64,000 nucleotides of DNA from positions 24,840-88,839 of the forward strand of contig CAMLID010000008.1 in the NCBI GenBank assembly GCA_946480055.1. Reading direction: 5' to 3'. This DNA is from an uncultured Lysobacter sp. (GTDB lineage: Bacteria > Pseudomonadota > Gammaproteobacteria > Xanthomonadales > Xanthomonadaceae). The position numbers and the translations under genes were made by a program. Shown here piece by piece: positions 21,344-29,830 of this stretch. The notes beneath the pieces were generated by a model. The model did not search any database. It had not been told where the DNA came from and worked only from the letters and a program-made list of their open reading frames with translations. The first letter of the stretch is position 1. Every line of letters starts with the position of its first letter.

Positions 21344-23436
21344 GGATCGCGCGACTGTGGCAGGACCCGATGCTGCGGACTTTCGAGTTCCGCGCCGGCT
21401 TGCTGCTGCGCCTGCTGCTGATCGTGCTGCTGGTGCCGACGATCCAGCAGCGCTGGTTCGTGCCCTTCCTCGATCACGCCATCGCCCATCCCAGCCTGGA
21501 CCCGTGGTCGAGCTTCCTCGCCGCCGGCGGCAGCCCGCTGGCCTATCCCTACGGGCCGGTGATGCTGCTCGCGCACCTGCCCGGCACCTTGCTGGGCTGG
21601 CTCGCCGATGCCGCCAGCGGCAGCGCCTATTTCACCGGTGTGGGTTTCCGGCTCGGCCTGCTCGGCGCCGATCTGGCCAGCCTGCTGCTGTTGCGGCGCC
21701 TGCTGCCCAGCGACCGTCCGCGCCTGCTGCTGTGGCTGTACTGGTGGTCGCCGATCGTGCTGTTCGTGACCTATTGGAACGGCCAGACCGACATCGTCCC
21801 GATCGCCTTGCTGCTGCTGTCGCTGCTGCTGATCCGGCGCTACCGCCCGGCCGCCAGCGGCGCCGCGCTGGGGCTGGCTCTGGCGGCCAAGCTCAGCATG
21901 GCCCTGGCCGTGCCCTTCATCGGCATCTACCTGTGGCGCAACAAGCGGCTGCGCGCGATGCTGCCGCCGTTCGCGCTGACCTGCGCGGCGCTGGCGATGC
22001 TGCTGACCCTGCCCTGGCTGGCCTCGTCGGGTTTCGTCGCGATGGTGTTCGGCTCGCGCGAATTCGGCCGCGTGTTCGATCTGGCCCTGCCGGTGGGCGA
22101 GGAGCTCAAGCTCTATCTCACCCCGACGCTGTACCTGCTCGCCGCCTACGCCGCCTGGCGCTTCCGCCGGATCAGTTTCGAACTGCTGATCGCCTGCACC
22201 GGGCTCTCGTTCTTCCTGGTCGTGCTGGGCACGCCAGCGCCGCCGGGCTGGTATCTGTGGCTGGTGCCGTTCCTGGTCGCGCACCAGTTGCAGGGCGACC
22301 GCAGCGCGCACGTGCTCGCCGGCGGCTTCTCGCTGCTGCTGATCGCGATGCACGTGTTCATTTCCGCCGGCCCAACCGCGCCGCTGCTGGACTGGAACCC
22401 GGGGCCGGCGATCGGCGCCGTCGCCGCGCGCATCACTCCGCATGTGCACTCGCTGTGGATGACCCTGGTGGTCGCGTCCGGCCTGGTGCTGATCGTGCAG
22501 ATGCTGCGCGAACGCATCGGCCGCAACGACTACTACCGCATCGCCCAGAAGCCGCTGGCCGTGGGCATCGCCGGCGATTCCGGCTCCGGCAAGGACACCC
22601 TCAGCCGCGCCCTGGCCGGCGTGTTCGGCGATCACTCGGTGGTGCACGTGTCCGGCGACGATTACCACATCTGGGACCGCTACGCGCCGATGTGGCAGGG
22701 CCTGACCCACCTCAATCCGCGCGCCAACGACCTGCAACGCTTCAACAACGACGTGCTCGCGCTGATCGACGGCAAGGCCATCGTCTGCCGCCGCTACGAC
22801 CACGCCGCCGGCCGCTTCGAAAGTCCGACCCTGCTGGCCAAGAACGACATCATCATCGCCTCCGGCCTGCACGCACTGCACTTTCCGCGTCTGCGCCGGC
22901 GCTACGACGTCAGCGTGTTCCTGGACGTCGACGAGAACCTGCGCCGGGCCTGGAAGATCCACCGCGACGTGCACCAGCGCGGCCACGACCTCAAGGCCGT
23001 GAACGGTTCGCTGGAACGGCGCGCGCCGGATTCGCAACGCTACATCCATCCGCAGAAAGCGGTCGCGAGCCTGGTGTTGCGCCTGCAGCCGGTGAACCCG
23101 CAGCAACTCGACAACGGCGTGGCGCCCGACCAGGTACGGCTGAAGCTGGTCGCGCTGATCCGCAACGGCACCTACCACGAGCGCGTGGCGCGGATCCTGA
23201 TCGGCATCTGCGGCCTGCACCTGGACGTGCAGCTGTCGGAGGATTCCGGCGAAGTCGAAATGAGCATCGAAGGCGATGTCGCCGCCGAAGACATCGCCCT
23301 GGCCGCGCGCACCCTGGTGCCGGGCCTGCAGGAAATGCTGGACGTCCGTCCTCAGTGGGAGGACGGCATGAGCGGGATCATGCAGTTGCTGATCCTGGTG
23401 CAAACCGAAGAAGCCCTGAAGAACCGCATCCAATGA
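21340..23436 (+). CDS. Fusion of polytopic membrane protein (GT-C-like) with uridine-kinase-like domain
   Basis: 698 residues in two unlike halves. Residues 1 to about 395 hold some ten hydrophobic segments with the layout of GT-C mannosyltransferase-like proteins, including YPYGPVMLLAHLPG and the WSPIVLFVTYWNGQTDI loop with an Asp. From about 405 a P-loop kinase of the phosphoribulokinase/uridine kinase group begins, with Walker A GIAGDSGSGKDTLS near 410, the substrate segment RRYDHAAGRF and ASGLHALHF. The last 80 residues form an extra domain of unknown role. The reading frame is continuous, with no internal start near the junction that I could defend. It probably phosphorylates a polyol or sugar next to the membrane step that uses it. 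Confidence 0.8.
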   Translation: MRIARLWQDPMLRTFEFRAGLLLRLLLIVLLVPTIQQRWFVPFLDHAIAHPSLDPWSSFLAAGGSPLAYPYGPVMLLAHLPGTLLGWLADAASGSAYFTGVGFRLGLLGADLASLLLLRRLLPSDRPRLLLWLYWWSPIVLFVTYWNGQTDIVPIALLLLSLLLIRRYRPAASGAALGLALAAKLSMALAVPFIGIYLWRNKRLRAMLPPFALTCAALAMLLTLPWLASSGFVAMVFGSREFGRVFDLALPVGEELKLYLTPTLYLLAAYAAWRFRRISFELLIACTGLSFFLVVLGTPAPPGWYLWLVPFLVAHQLQGDRSAHVLAGGFSLLLIAMHVFISAGPTAPLLDWNPGPAIGAVAARITPHVHSLWMTLVVASGLVLIVQMLRERIGRNDYYRIAQKPLAVGIAGDSGSGKDTLSRALAGVFGDHSVVHVSGDDYHIWDRYAPMWQGLTHLNPRANDLQRFNNDVLALIDGKAIVCRRYDHAAGRFESPTLLAKNDIIIASGLHALHFPRLRRRYDVSVFLDVDENLRRAWKIHRDVHQRGHDLKAVNGSLERRAPDSQRYIHPQKAVASLVLRLQPVNPQQLDNGVAPDQVRLKLVALIRNGTYHERVARILIGICGLHLDVQLSEDSGEVEMSIEGDVAAEDIALAARTLVPGLQEMLDVRPQWEDGMSGIMQLLILVQTEEALKNRIQ

Positions 23437-24197
23437 GCCTGAACTTCCACAACACGGACACGGCCCTGCGCGCGCCGCAGGCGATCATCTTCGACACCGA
23501 CAACACGCTCTACGCTTACGGTCATCCGCATGCCTGCGCGACCGCGGCGGCGGAGGAGAAAGCGGTGCGACTGCTCGGCTGCGAGGTCGGCGACGTACGC
23601 CAGGCCTTTTCGCAGGCGCGCCAGGAGGTCAAGCGACGCCTGGGGCGCACCGCCAGTTCGCACAGCCGGTTGCTGTATTTCCAGCGCGGGATCGAGCTGC
23701 TGGGGCGCAAGACCCAGCTGGTCATCACCCTGGACCTGGAACAGACCTACTGGCGCACCTTCCTCTCGCACTGCGAACTGTTCCCCGGCGTACGCGAGTT
23801 TTTGATGGCGCTGCGCAGCCGCGGCATCGGCACTGCGATCATCACCGACCTCACCTCGCAGATCCAATTCCGCAAGATCATCTACTTCGGCCTGGACGAC
23901 TGCTTCGACTACGTGGTCACCTCCGAAGAGGCCGGCGCCGACAAGCCGCAGGAAGCGCCGTTCCAGCTGGCGATCGACAAGCTCGGGATCGAACCGGCCC
24001 GGATCTGGATGATCGGCGACGACCCGGCCAGCGACATCGCCGGCGCGCGCCGCTTCGGTATCACCACCCTGTTGCGGGTCGACCGCGCGCACAACGGCAA
24101 CGGCCGCGAAGCAGCGCCGGACCTGGTGTTCGACGACTTCCAGGAACTCAGCCGCTACCTGTTCTCGGGCAAGGTCGAAGGCTGGGGGCCGCAATGA
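23433..24197 (+). CDS. HAD-superfamily phosphatase
   Basis: 254 residues with the four HAD motifs: FDTDNTLY (Asp21 nucleophile, Asp23 acid/base), TDLTSQ for the phosphate, Lys in ADKPQEAPF, and the metal-binding GDDPASDIAGA. A helical cap sits between motifs I and II, as in subfamily I enzymes. Its ATG overlaps the kinase fusion stop. In this operon it most plausibly dephosphorylates a sugar or polyol phosphate intermediate before or after nucleotide activation. Confidence 0.88.
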   Translation: MSLNFHNTDTALRAPQAIIFDTDNTLYAYGHPHACATAAAEEKAVRLLGCEVGDVRQAFSQARQEVKRRLGRTASSHSRLLYFQRGIELLGRKTQLVITLDLEQTYWRTFLSHCELFPGVREFLMALRSRGIGTAIITDLTSQIQFRKIIYFGLDDCFDYVVTSEEAGADKPQEAPFQLAIDKLGIEPARIWMIGDDPASDIAGARRFGITTLLRVDRAHNGNGREAAPDLVFDDFQELSRYLFSGKVEGWGPQ

Positions 24198-24246
24198 GCG
24201 CGCTGCCTCGTCGTTCGATCCACGCCCTCACACGGAGTTGCATGCC

Positions 24247-25770
24247 ATGACCCTAGACGCGGATCGGATCGCGGTCGAACGCTGGACCATCGCTGCCCTG
24301 TTGTCCTTGCTGCTGGCGATGCTGCCGGCGGTGGCCGCGGCCGCGTTCGTACCGGTGGCCTACGCGCCACCCGCCGCGCTGGCGATCGCCTTGGTGCTGG
24401 CCGCGATCGCGACGCCCGGCTTCGCACGGCGCCTGCCGCGCGAATGGGACGGCCTCCGGTACACCCATCCATGGCTGAGCGCGCTGTGGCTGCTGGTGGC
24501 GCTGCTCGCGATCGCGCGCACCGCCGGCGTGGCCTTGTTCATGGTCGATCCCGCTCAGGCCCAAGCTTCGGCGTACTGGTTCGACGAGTTCTACGTGCGC
24601 CACAACTGCTTCTCCGGCCTGTGGAAGGCCGCCGGGCTCGCCGGCCAGGGCGCGGAGAATCTCTACGACCCCGAGCACTACATCGGTATGGAAGGCCGCT
24701 TCAAGCTCGACGACTTCCTCTATCTGCCGCAGTTTCTGATTCTGCCGCGCGCGGGCATCGCGCTCGGCGGTGGCTTCCTGGAACTGCGCGCGCTGTGGTT
24801 CGCGGCCGAAGGCGCGCTGCTGGCGGCGACGGTATTCGCGCTGGGGCGTTGGATCGGCGGCGACGCCGGCCGCCGCATCGCGCTGCTGATGCCGGCGCTG
24901 TGGCTGAGCACGCCGGTGCTGCTGACCCTGCAGCTGGGCAACTTCCAGATCGCCGCGATCGCGATGTCGCTGCTGGCGATGATGCTGTTCTGGCGCGAGC
25001 GCCCGGTGCTGGGCGGCGCACTGCTCGGCTTTGCGGTGTTCAAGCTGTTCCCGGGCCTGCTCGGGCTGTATCTGCTGGCGGCGCGGCGCTGGCGCGAAGC
25101 CGCATGGACGATCGGCTTCGCCGCGCTGTACAGCGTGATCGCATTGCTGTGGATGGGCTCCCAGCCCTACGAAGCCTTCTTCCAATTCCAGGCTCCGCGC
25201 ATCCTCAGCGGCGAGGCCTGGTCGTTCCTGTGGCTGGACGGGCTGGAGCCGGTGGTCGCGATCAACGACTCGGTGCCGGGGCTGGCGCTGAAGCTGGACG
25301 TGCTCGGCGTGGCCGGCATGACCCCGATGGTGGAGAAGGCGATCTCCTGGGTGTGGACGCTGGCGGTGTTCGCGCTGGCGATCCTGGCCGCGCGGCGCGC
25401 CCATGCCATGTCGCGGCTGGAACTGGTCTCGACCTGGCTGGCGCTGCTCGCCCTGGCCGCCTACCGCAGCCCCTTCGTGCCCGATCACAATGGCCTGTTC
25501 GCACCGATCTGGCTGTGGCTGCTGATCGCGGCGGGCACTCGCCTCACCCCGCCGCGCATCGCATTGCTCGCTCTCGCCTATCTGGCACTGAGCGCGGTGC
25601 TGCCGTTCGGCGGCGTCGACCTGCCCGAGCTCGGCGGCCGCCTGGCCCTGTCCACCGCCAGCCAGTTCGTCGCCATCGGCCTGTGCCTGTGGGTGGTGCT
25701 GCGACGGCCGCAAGCGATGACGGCGCCGCGCGCGGCGCCGATGCCGACGGCGACGATGTCGATGGGGTAA
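24247..25770 (+). CDS. GT87/DUF2029-like polytopic membrane glycosyltransferase
   Basis: 507 residues, with about 10-12 hydrophobic segments and a periplasmic loop after the first pair of helices. Features of the GT87-like family include the early acidic FDEFYVRHNCFSGLWKAA, the LQLGNFQIAAIAMSLLAMMLFW helix and GFAVFKLFPGLLGLYLL with a conserved Lys. Such enzymes use polyprenyl-phosphate-linked sugars outside the membrane. The ATG at 24247 is chosen because GGAG stands nine bases upstream; an in-frame TTG at 24238 falls too close to it. It ends the glycan operon and would polymerise or decorate a surface glycan. Confidence 0.8.
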   Translation: MTLDADRIAVERWTIAALLSLLLAMLPAVAAAAFVPVAYAPPAALAIALVLAAIATPGFARRLPREWDGLRYTHPWLSALWLLVALLAIARTAGVALFMVDPAQAQASAYWFDEFYVRHNCFSGLWKAAGLAGQGAENLYDPEHYIGMEGRFKLDDFLYLPQFLILPRAGIALGGGFLELRALWFAAEGALLAATVFALGRWIGGDAGRRIALLMPALWLSTPVLLTLQLGNFQIAAIAMSLLAMMLFWRERPVLGGALLGFAVFKLFPGLLGLYLLAARRWREAAWTIGFAALYSVIALLWMGSQPYEAFFQFQAPRILSGEAWSFLWLDGLEPVVAINDSVPGLALKLDVLGVAGMTPMVEKAISWVWTLAVFALAILAARRAHAMSRLELVSTWLALLALAAYRSPFVPDHNGLFAPIWLWLLIAAGTRLTPPRIALLALAYLALSAVLPFGGVDLPELGGRLALSTASQFVAIGLCLWVVLRRPQAMTAPRAAPMPTATMSMG

Positions 25771-26182
25771 GACGGCGAGCCTATGCTGCCGCAGGTGACC
25801 CGGCCCTGGCGCGCTCCGGCCTGGACTGGGAGCAGGTGCGCAGCGCACCGGTCGCCAGCGCCTGAAGGCTGGCCACGCCGAACACCCGCATGCTTTCAGC
25901 GCATTTCCGGCACATGAACGCGTGCGCTGAAAACGTTGCCAGCGCGCATTCATCCGCCGTTTTGGTCGGCCTACGGAACGAAAATCCTTTGTTTACAAGC
26001 ATTTAACGAGCATGACTTTTGGCGCGACCGTGCTCGAACCCCAGAGTTCCTAAACTTCCAAGTTCAAAATTCAGCTTCGATTGAATCGGCGCTTGGATAC
26101 TGCGCCACATCCGGATCACAGAGCCGCCCCACCCCGAGGCGCCACGTCCGGACGAACAAAACCAATAAGAGGCTGAGACCTT
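25771..26182. promoter_or_regulatory. Gene-free AT-richer stretch upstream of ax21
   Basis: Between the glycan operon and the first ax21 gene lie 412 bases with no credible gene. GC falls clearly between about 25985 and 26110 compared with the neighbours, as expected of a strong promoter and long leader for an abundant outer-membrane protein. AAGAGG before 26183 can act as ribosome binding site. I could not fix a -35/-10 pair, and I see no terminator hairpin for the upstream operon. Confidence 0.45.
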
Positions 26183-26737
26183 ATGAAGCGCACTTTGCTT
26201 GCCCTGACCCTGCTGGCCGCCCTGCCGTTCGCCGCCTCCGCGGCCGAGGGCGTGTCCTACACCTACGTCGAAGGCGGTTACGCCAAGACCAATACCGATG
26301 GCGGCGACGCCGACGGCTGGGCCCTGAACGGCTCGGGCGCGATCGCCGACAACTTCCACATCTTCGGCGGCTACAGCAAGCAGGAGATCGACAACACCAA
26401 CGTCGACTTCGACCAGTGGCGCGTCGGCCTGGGCTACAACCACGAGCTGAACTCGCGCGTCGACCTGCTCACCCGCGTCGCCTACGAGAAATTCGACGCC
26501 GGCCAGGGTCTGGACTTCAACGGCTACAGCGTCGAAGCCGGCGTCAACGGCGTGCTGACCCCGAACATCCAGGGCTATGCGCTGGCCGGTTACGAGGACT
26601 ACGAGAAGTCCGACGGCGAGTTCTACGGCCGCGTCGGCGCTCTGGTGAAGTTCAACGATACCTGGGGCGTGAACGGCGACGTCAAGTTCGTCGACGGCGA
26701 CACCCAGTTCTTCGTCGGCCCGCGCGTCAGCTTCTAA
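26183..26737 (+). CDS. ax21: Ax21-family outer-membrane beta-barrel protein
   Basis: 184 residues. The signal peptide MKRTLLALTLLAALPFAASA is followed by EGVSYTYVEGGY, and the body alternates polar and aromatic residues as in an eight-strand barrel, ending in the outer-membrane signature VGPRVSF. The sequence closely matches xanthomonad Ax21 (for example the stretch with KQEIDNTNVDFDQWRVG). Ax21 was once proposed as a quorum signal and immune elicitor, but key papers were retracted; an outer-membrane protein is the safer reading. It has its own intrinsic terminator and a diverged copy downstream. Confidence 0.92.
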   Translation: MKRTLLALTLLAALPFAASAAEGVSYTYVEGGYAKTNTDGGDADGWALNGSGAIADNFHIFGGYSKQEIDNTNVDFDQWRVGLGYNHELNSRVDLLTRVAYEKFDAGQGLDFNGYSVEAGVNGVLTPNIQGYALAGYEDYEKSDGEFYGRVGALVKFNDTWGVNGDVKFVDGDTQFFVGPRVSF

Positions 26738-26802
26738 GAACGACGGCCGAGCAACCCCGCACCAATCGCGATCTTTCTCTCTCTCCCCCGAACGTCGCGA
26801 TC

Positions 26803-26831
26803 GAGCCCGGCCCCGGCCGGGCTCTTTTTTT
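26803..26831 (+). terminator. Intrinsic terminator of ax21
   Basis: A perfect 10-bp stem (GAGCCCGGCC with GGCCGGGCTC, two-base loop) is followed directly by seven T. It lies 66 bases after the ax21 stop in the right orientation. Confidence 0.93.
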
Positions 26832-26975
26832 GCGCCGAACCGGTGGATTCGGCTCCTGAGCGGGATTTTCGAAAACTGTGTTGCCTTTGGCAGTTGTGGC
26901 CATGTGAATTTTTCGTTACCTTGCGCGCCGCCGCATCGCGGCATGGACGCAAACCAAAATCAGGATCGAGAATTC

Positions 26976-27572
26976 ATGAAGAAGCAATTCGTGCTGGCCG
27001 CTCTGCTGGCCGCCGCCCCGTTCGCCGCCTCGGCCGAAGGCCTGAGCTACTCCTACATCGAAGGCGGCTACACCCGCGTCAACGTCGACGTGTCGGGTTT
27101 CGACCCGGAGCTGGACGGCGCCTACATCCGTGGTTCGGCTGAGCTGGGTGAGAACTTCACCGTGTTCGGCGGCTACAGCAAGACCCAGGACGACGTCCGC
27201 GTCAGCGGTTTCGTCAACACCTTCGACACCGACTTCGAAACCGCCGAAATCGGTTTCGGCTACCACGCCGACATCAGCGACCGCGCCGACTTCATCGCCG
27301 AGCTGTCGTACCTGCGTCAGGAAATCAGCATCGAAAACGTCAGCGGCGAAGGCAAGGGCGGCAAGCTGAACCTGGGTATCCGCGGCGAGATGACCGACAA
27401 CCTGGAAGGCTGGGTCAAGGCCGGCTACATCGATGGCGGCGACTTCGAAGGCGACTTCGTCGGCACCCTCGGCGGCCAGTACAAGTTCAACCAGACCTGG
27501 GGCATCGTGGGCGAAGTCGAATTCGTCGACGAGACCACCCAGTTCATGCTCGGCGCTCGCGCCAGCTTCTGA
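26976..27572 (+). CDS. Second Ax21-type outer-membrane beta-barrel protein
   Basis: 198 residues. The signal peptide MKKQFVLAALLAAAPFAASA is followed by EGLSYSYIEGGYTRVNVD. The architecture matches the upstream ax21 product: the same opening, a VFGGYSKTQDD segment, a barrel-like middle and the C-terminal MLGARASF ending in Phe. The two proteins clearly share ancestry but differ across most strands, so this is an old duplication. Each copy has its own terminator, and the low-GC leader before 26976 suggests its own promoter. Function beyond outer-membrane location is unknown. Confidence 0.88.
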   Translation: MKKQFVLAALLAAAPFAASAEGLSYSYIEGGYTRVNVDVSGFDPELDGAYIRGSAELGENFTVFGGYSKTQDDVRVSGFVNTFDTDFETAEIGFGYHADISDRADFIAELSYLRQEISIENVSGEGKGGKLNLGIRGEMTDNLEGWVKAGYIDGGDFEGDFVGTLGGQYKFNQTWGIVGEVEFVDETTQFMLGARASF

Positions 27573-27600
27573 TCCTCGGAAGCGGTCGAACGACAGAAGA

Positions 27601-27624
27601 AAGCCCGGCTCGCCGGGCTTTTTT
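27601..27624 (+). terminator. Intrinsic terminator of the second ax21-type gene
   Basis: A perfect 9-bp stem (AAGCCCGGC with GCCGGGCTT, two-base loop) runs into six T, starting 28 bases after the stop codon. Confidence 0.93.
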
Positions 27625-27656
27625 CTTGCCCGGCGTCCGGTAGCTCGTCGCCGATC

Positions 27657-27706
27657 GGACCGTCGCATCGCGGCGGGTTGCTGCGATGGTGCGGTTATCA
27701 CCGCAC
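27657..27706. repeat. Dispersed palindromic repeat, copy 1
   Basis: A CGTCGC-CGGCGG-rich lead-in is followed by GCGATGGTGCGGT and a perfect hairpin GTGCGGT-TATC-ACCGCAC (27689-27706). The same hairpin in inverted orientation stands at 59303-59322, beside a second GCGATGGTGCGGTT match, so this is a repeated element and not gene-specific. It lies in the gene-free stretch after the ax21 pair. Confidence 0.65.
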
Positions 27707-27726
27707 TCTGCGGCGAAGTTGAGGCG

Positions 27727-27764
<38 letters not shown>

Positions 27765-27799
27765 CGGCATTGGAATCCATAGCCCCGCACCACGACGAA

Positions 27800-28090
27800 C
27801 AACCGTAGACCCGAAGGGCGGCGCGCAGGATGCGCGCCGTTTTTCGAAGGGACAGGGATGTCCCGTCGAAAAATCCCGGCGCACGCACCGAACTCGCAGG
27901 GGAGGTTTGTCTAGGCAAGCCCTTCTCTTTGGTTACTTTTGACCGAAGGGAATCCAGGCGGACTCTTGGGCCAGCAAGAGAAAGTGACCCGCGCGCGCAG
28001 CGGGCGGAAGCCTTTGATCTAAAGAATCGAAGCCGCCGCAGAAGCCCGGAGTTCGCGGTCGCGGCTCGCGCCGCTCCTACAGGAAGCAAA
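27800..28090. repeat. Composite hairpin-rich intergenic element of xanthomonad type
   Basis: Three hairpins in a row occupy this gene-free stretch. GGCGCGCA/TGCGCGCC (27820-27838) is followed by GTTTTT. TTTTTCGAAGGGACA pairs with TGTCCCGTCGAAAAA (27840-27873) with one mismatch. GGTTACTTT (27931) pairs imperfectly with AAAGTGACC (27981). A REP-like core with GCGGCTCGCGCCGCTCCTAC (28061-28080) follows and matches the hairpin arm at 38146-38170. From memory such composites recur in Xanthomonas, Stenotrophomonas and Lysobacter intergenic regions. I see no coding potential between 27625 and 28203. Confidence 0.7.
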
Positions 28091-28203
28091 GCAGACCCGA
28101 AGCGAAACCATCGCCGGCAGGCGAGGTTCGAGGTCGCGACTTACACCGCTCCTACCCAAACAACCGAAGCAGGCGCGGCCGGGGGTTCGCGATCGAGCGA
28201 GCC

Positions 28204-29733
28204 CTACTCGTCGGACGGTGCCTCGCCTTCTTCTTCGGCCGGCAGGCGTTCCAGCACTTCGCGCAGGGATTGCTCCAACTCGCGCTCCAGCTGCTTCTGG
28301 TTGACCGCGGCGGCGTTGGCCAGTTCGAGTTCCTCGCAGGCGACCGAGCGCGGTTCGTCGTGGCAAACCTTGCGAATGCCGGCCAGCAGTTTCTCGTCGC
28401 CGGTGTTGTGGTACGCGGCGACGACGTTGCCGCAGCCTTCGCGCACGTGCATCGCGCAGACCCTGTCGTAGTAGCCGGCCGCGCGCGCCCAACCGCCGCC
28501 GAGCGCCGCGGTGTGGCCGGCGCCCATGCAGGCCGACATCGAGCCACGCGCGCAGCAGGCTTCGATGCCGCCGGCGTCGCTGAGCGCGCACTGGTCGACG
28601 CGGTAGGGCCGTTCGATGATCTGGTCGCTGGCGATCGGCAGGGGCAGCGCCGCGCAGGTCTCGGGCACCCCGCGCATGTACACGGTGAAACGGGTCCAGT
28701 CGTCCATGCCGATCAGGGTGTCGTCGCTCAGCCAGCGCAGTACGAAGTCGTCGCCCTTGTCGTGACGCACCAGCACCTGATCCTCGCGCAGGCGATAGCG
28801 CATGGTCGGTTCGCCGTCGCTGGATCCGGCCACCGCGCGGTCGTCGCCGAAACGGAACACATCGAACAATCCGCCCTCGCCGCTGGCGTAGGTACCGCAA
28901 GGCTGCTGCGGTTTGCGCCGAGCCGGGGCGTCGCTGAGCGCGATCACCTTCAGGCCTTGCACGTGCTCGCAGGCCTGCGCGTCCAGGCGCCATTCGCAGG
29001 CGGTGGCCAGGGTGTCGCGCGCGCTGGCGTAGCGGCCGGCGATCCAGTCCTGTTCGGCCAGCGCCGTGCAAGCCTTGGCCGAGTGCGCTTCGCTACAACC
29101 CGCGCGCAAGGCCGCCAATTCGGGCGGCGACACCGTCGCGGTACGGAACAGGTACAGCGGCGCGTTTGGGTCCTTGGGCGCGAGCGCCTTGACCCACTCT
29201 TCGCAGGCGTAGGGGCTGCCATCGCGCCGGCAGTAGCCTTCCAGGCGCTGGGCGCGCTGTTCGTCCGGCATCTCGCGGTCGTAGGCGAGCCCGACGACAC
29301 AGGCCTGGATGTCGCCGGCGGCGCAGGCGAGACGATCCTGATCGGCCTCGGGCGTGCCCTCCGGTGCGCGCGCAACGCCCGCACCCTGGGTCGGAACGCA
29401 GACCGCGGGCGCGCGACGGCGATAGGTCACCGGCTCGCTGCGCATTCTGTCGGGCTGCAGGACCAGACGTTCGCCGTCGGCCTCGATGCGGTAACCGTCG
29501 AGCAGAGGGCTGTCGGCGTGGCGCATCCACAGCATGTCGCCGTCGATGCGGTAGCGCCAGACGTTGCCGCTGACGTAGCCCTCGCGGTCGCGAGCTCTCA
29601 CGCCGTTGCCGGCGAAGCTCAGCACAGGGGCGTACTGGTCGTCAGGCTCGTACTCGCCGCAGGGCGGCACGGCGGCCCAGGCAGGCGTGGAGAAACACAG
29701 CAGCAGCGGCAGGGCCGCGAGTAACGCGCGCAT
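28204..29733 (-). CDS. Secreted cysteine-containing protein with internal duplication, function unknown
   Basis: 509 residues with a signal peptide (MRALLAALPLLLCFSTPAWA) and 20 or more Cys in the mature part, so probably periplasmic with disulfides. It has two repeats: each starts with a CG.Y segment (CGEYEPDD near 25, CGTYASGE near 270), has a beta-rich block with an aromatic YR...LxxRH motif, then a Cys-rich helical part with pairs such as CAAGDIQAC and CARGSMSAC that resembles Sel1-like repeats. The C-terminal 50 residues are Glu-rich and coiled. I do not recognise the family. The neighbours (gpsA upstream) give no functional hint. Confidence 0.75.
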   Translation of the reverse strand: MRALLAALPLLLCFSTPAWAAVPPCGEYEPDDQYAPVLSFAGNGVRARDREGYVSGNVWRYRIDGDMLWMRHADSPLLDGYRIEADGERLVLQPDRMRSEPVTYRRRAPAVCVPTQGAGVARAPEGTPEADQDRLACAAGDIQACVVGLAYDREMPDEQRAQRLEGYCRRDGSPYACEEWVKALAPKDPNAPLYLFRTATVSPPELAALRAGCSEAHSAKACTALAEQDWIAGRYASARDTLATACEWRLDAQACEHVQGLKVIALSDAPARRKPQQPCGTYASGEGGLFDVFRFGDDRAVAGSSDGEPTMRYRLREDQVLVRHDKGDDFVLRWLSDDTLIGMDDWTRFTVYMRGVPETCAALPLPIASDQIIERPYRVDQCALSDAGGIEACCARGSMSACMGAGHTAALGGGWARAAGYYDRVCAMHVREGCGNVVAAYHNTGDEKLLAGIRKVCHDEPRSVACEELELANAAAVNQKQLERELEQSLREVLERLPAEEEGEAPSDE

Positions 29734-29830
29734 CGGAAGTCCGTTTCGGCAGGGGAGGCGCTAGTGTGGCCTCGGCTGCTGCTCAGGCCAAGGCATGCGG
29801 TGGCCCGGTTCGAAACTCGGAACGCCCGAC

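Noticed and set aside
24238..24249. TTG start for the GT87-like protein
   Set aside because: GGAG lies almost on top of the TTG, but nine bases before the in-frame ATG at 24247, which is therefore preferred.
26183..26737. Ax21 as a secreted quorum-sensing peptide precursor
   Set aside because: The key literature for this claim was retracted, and the sequence shows an ordinary signal peptide and an outer-membrane barrel.
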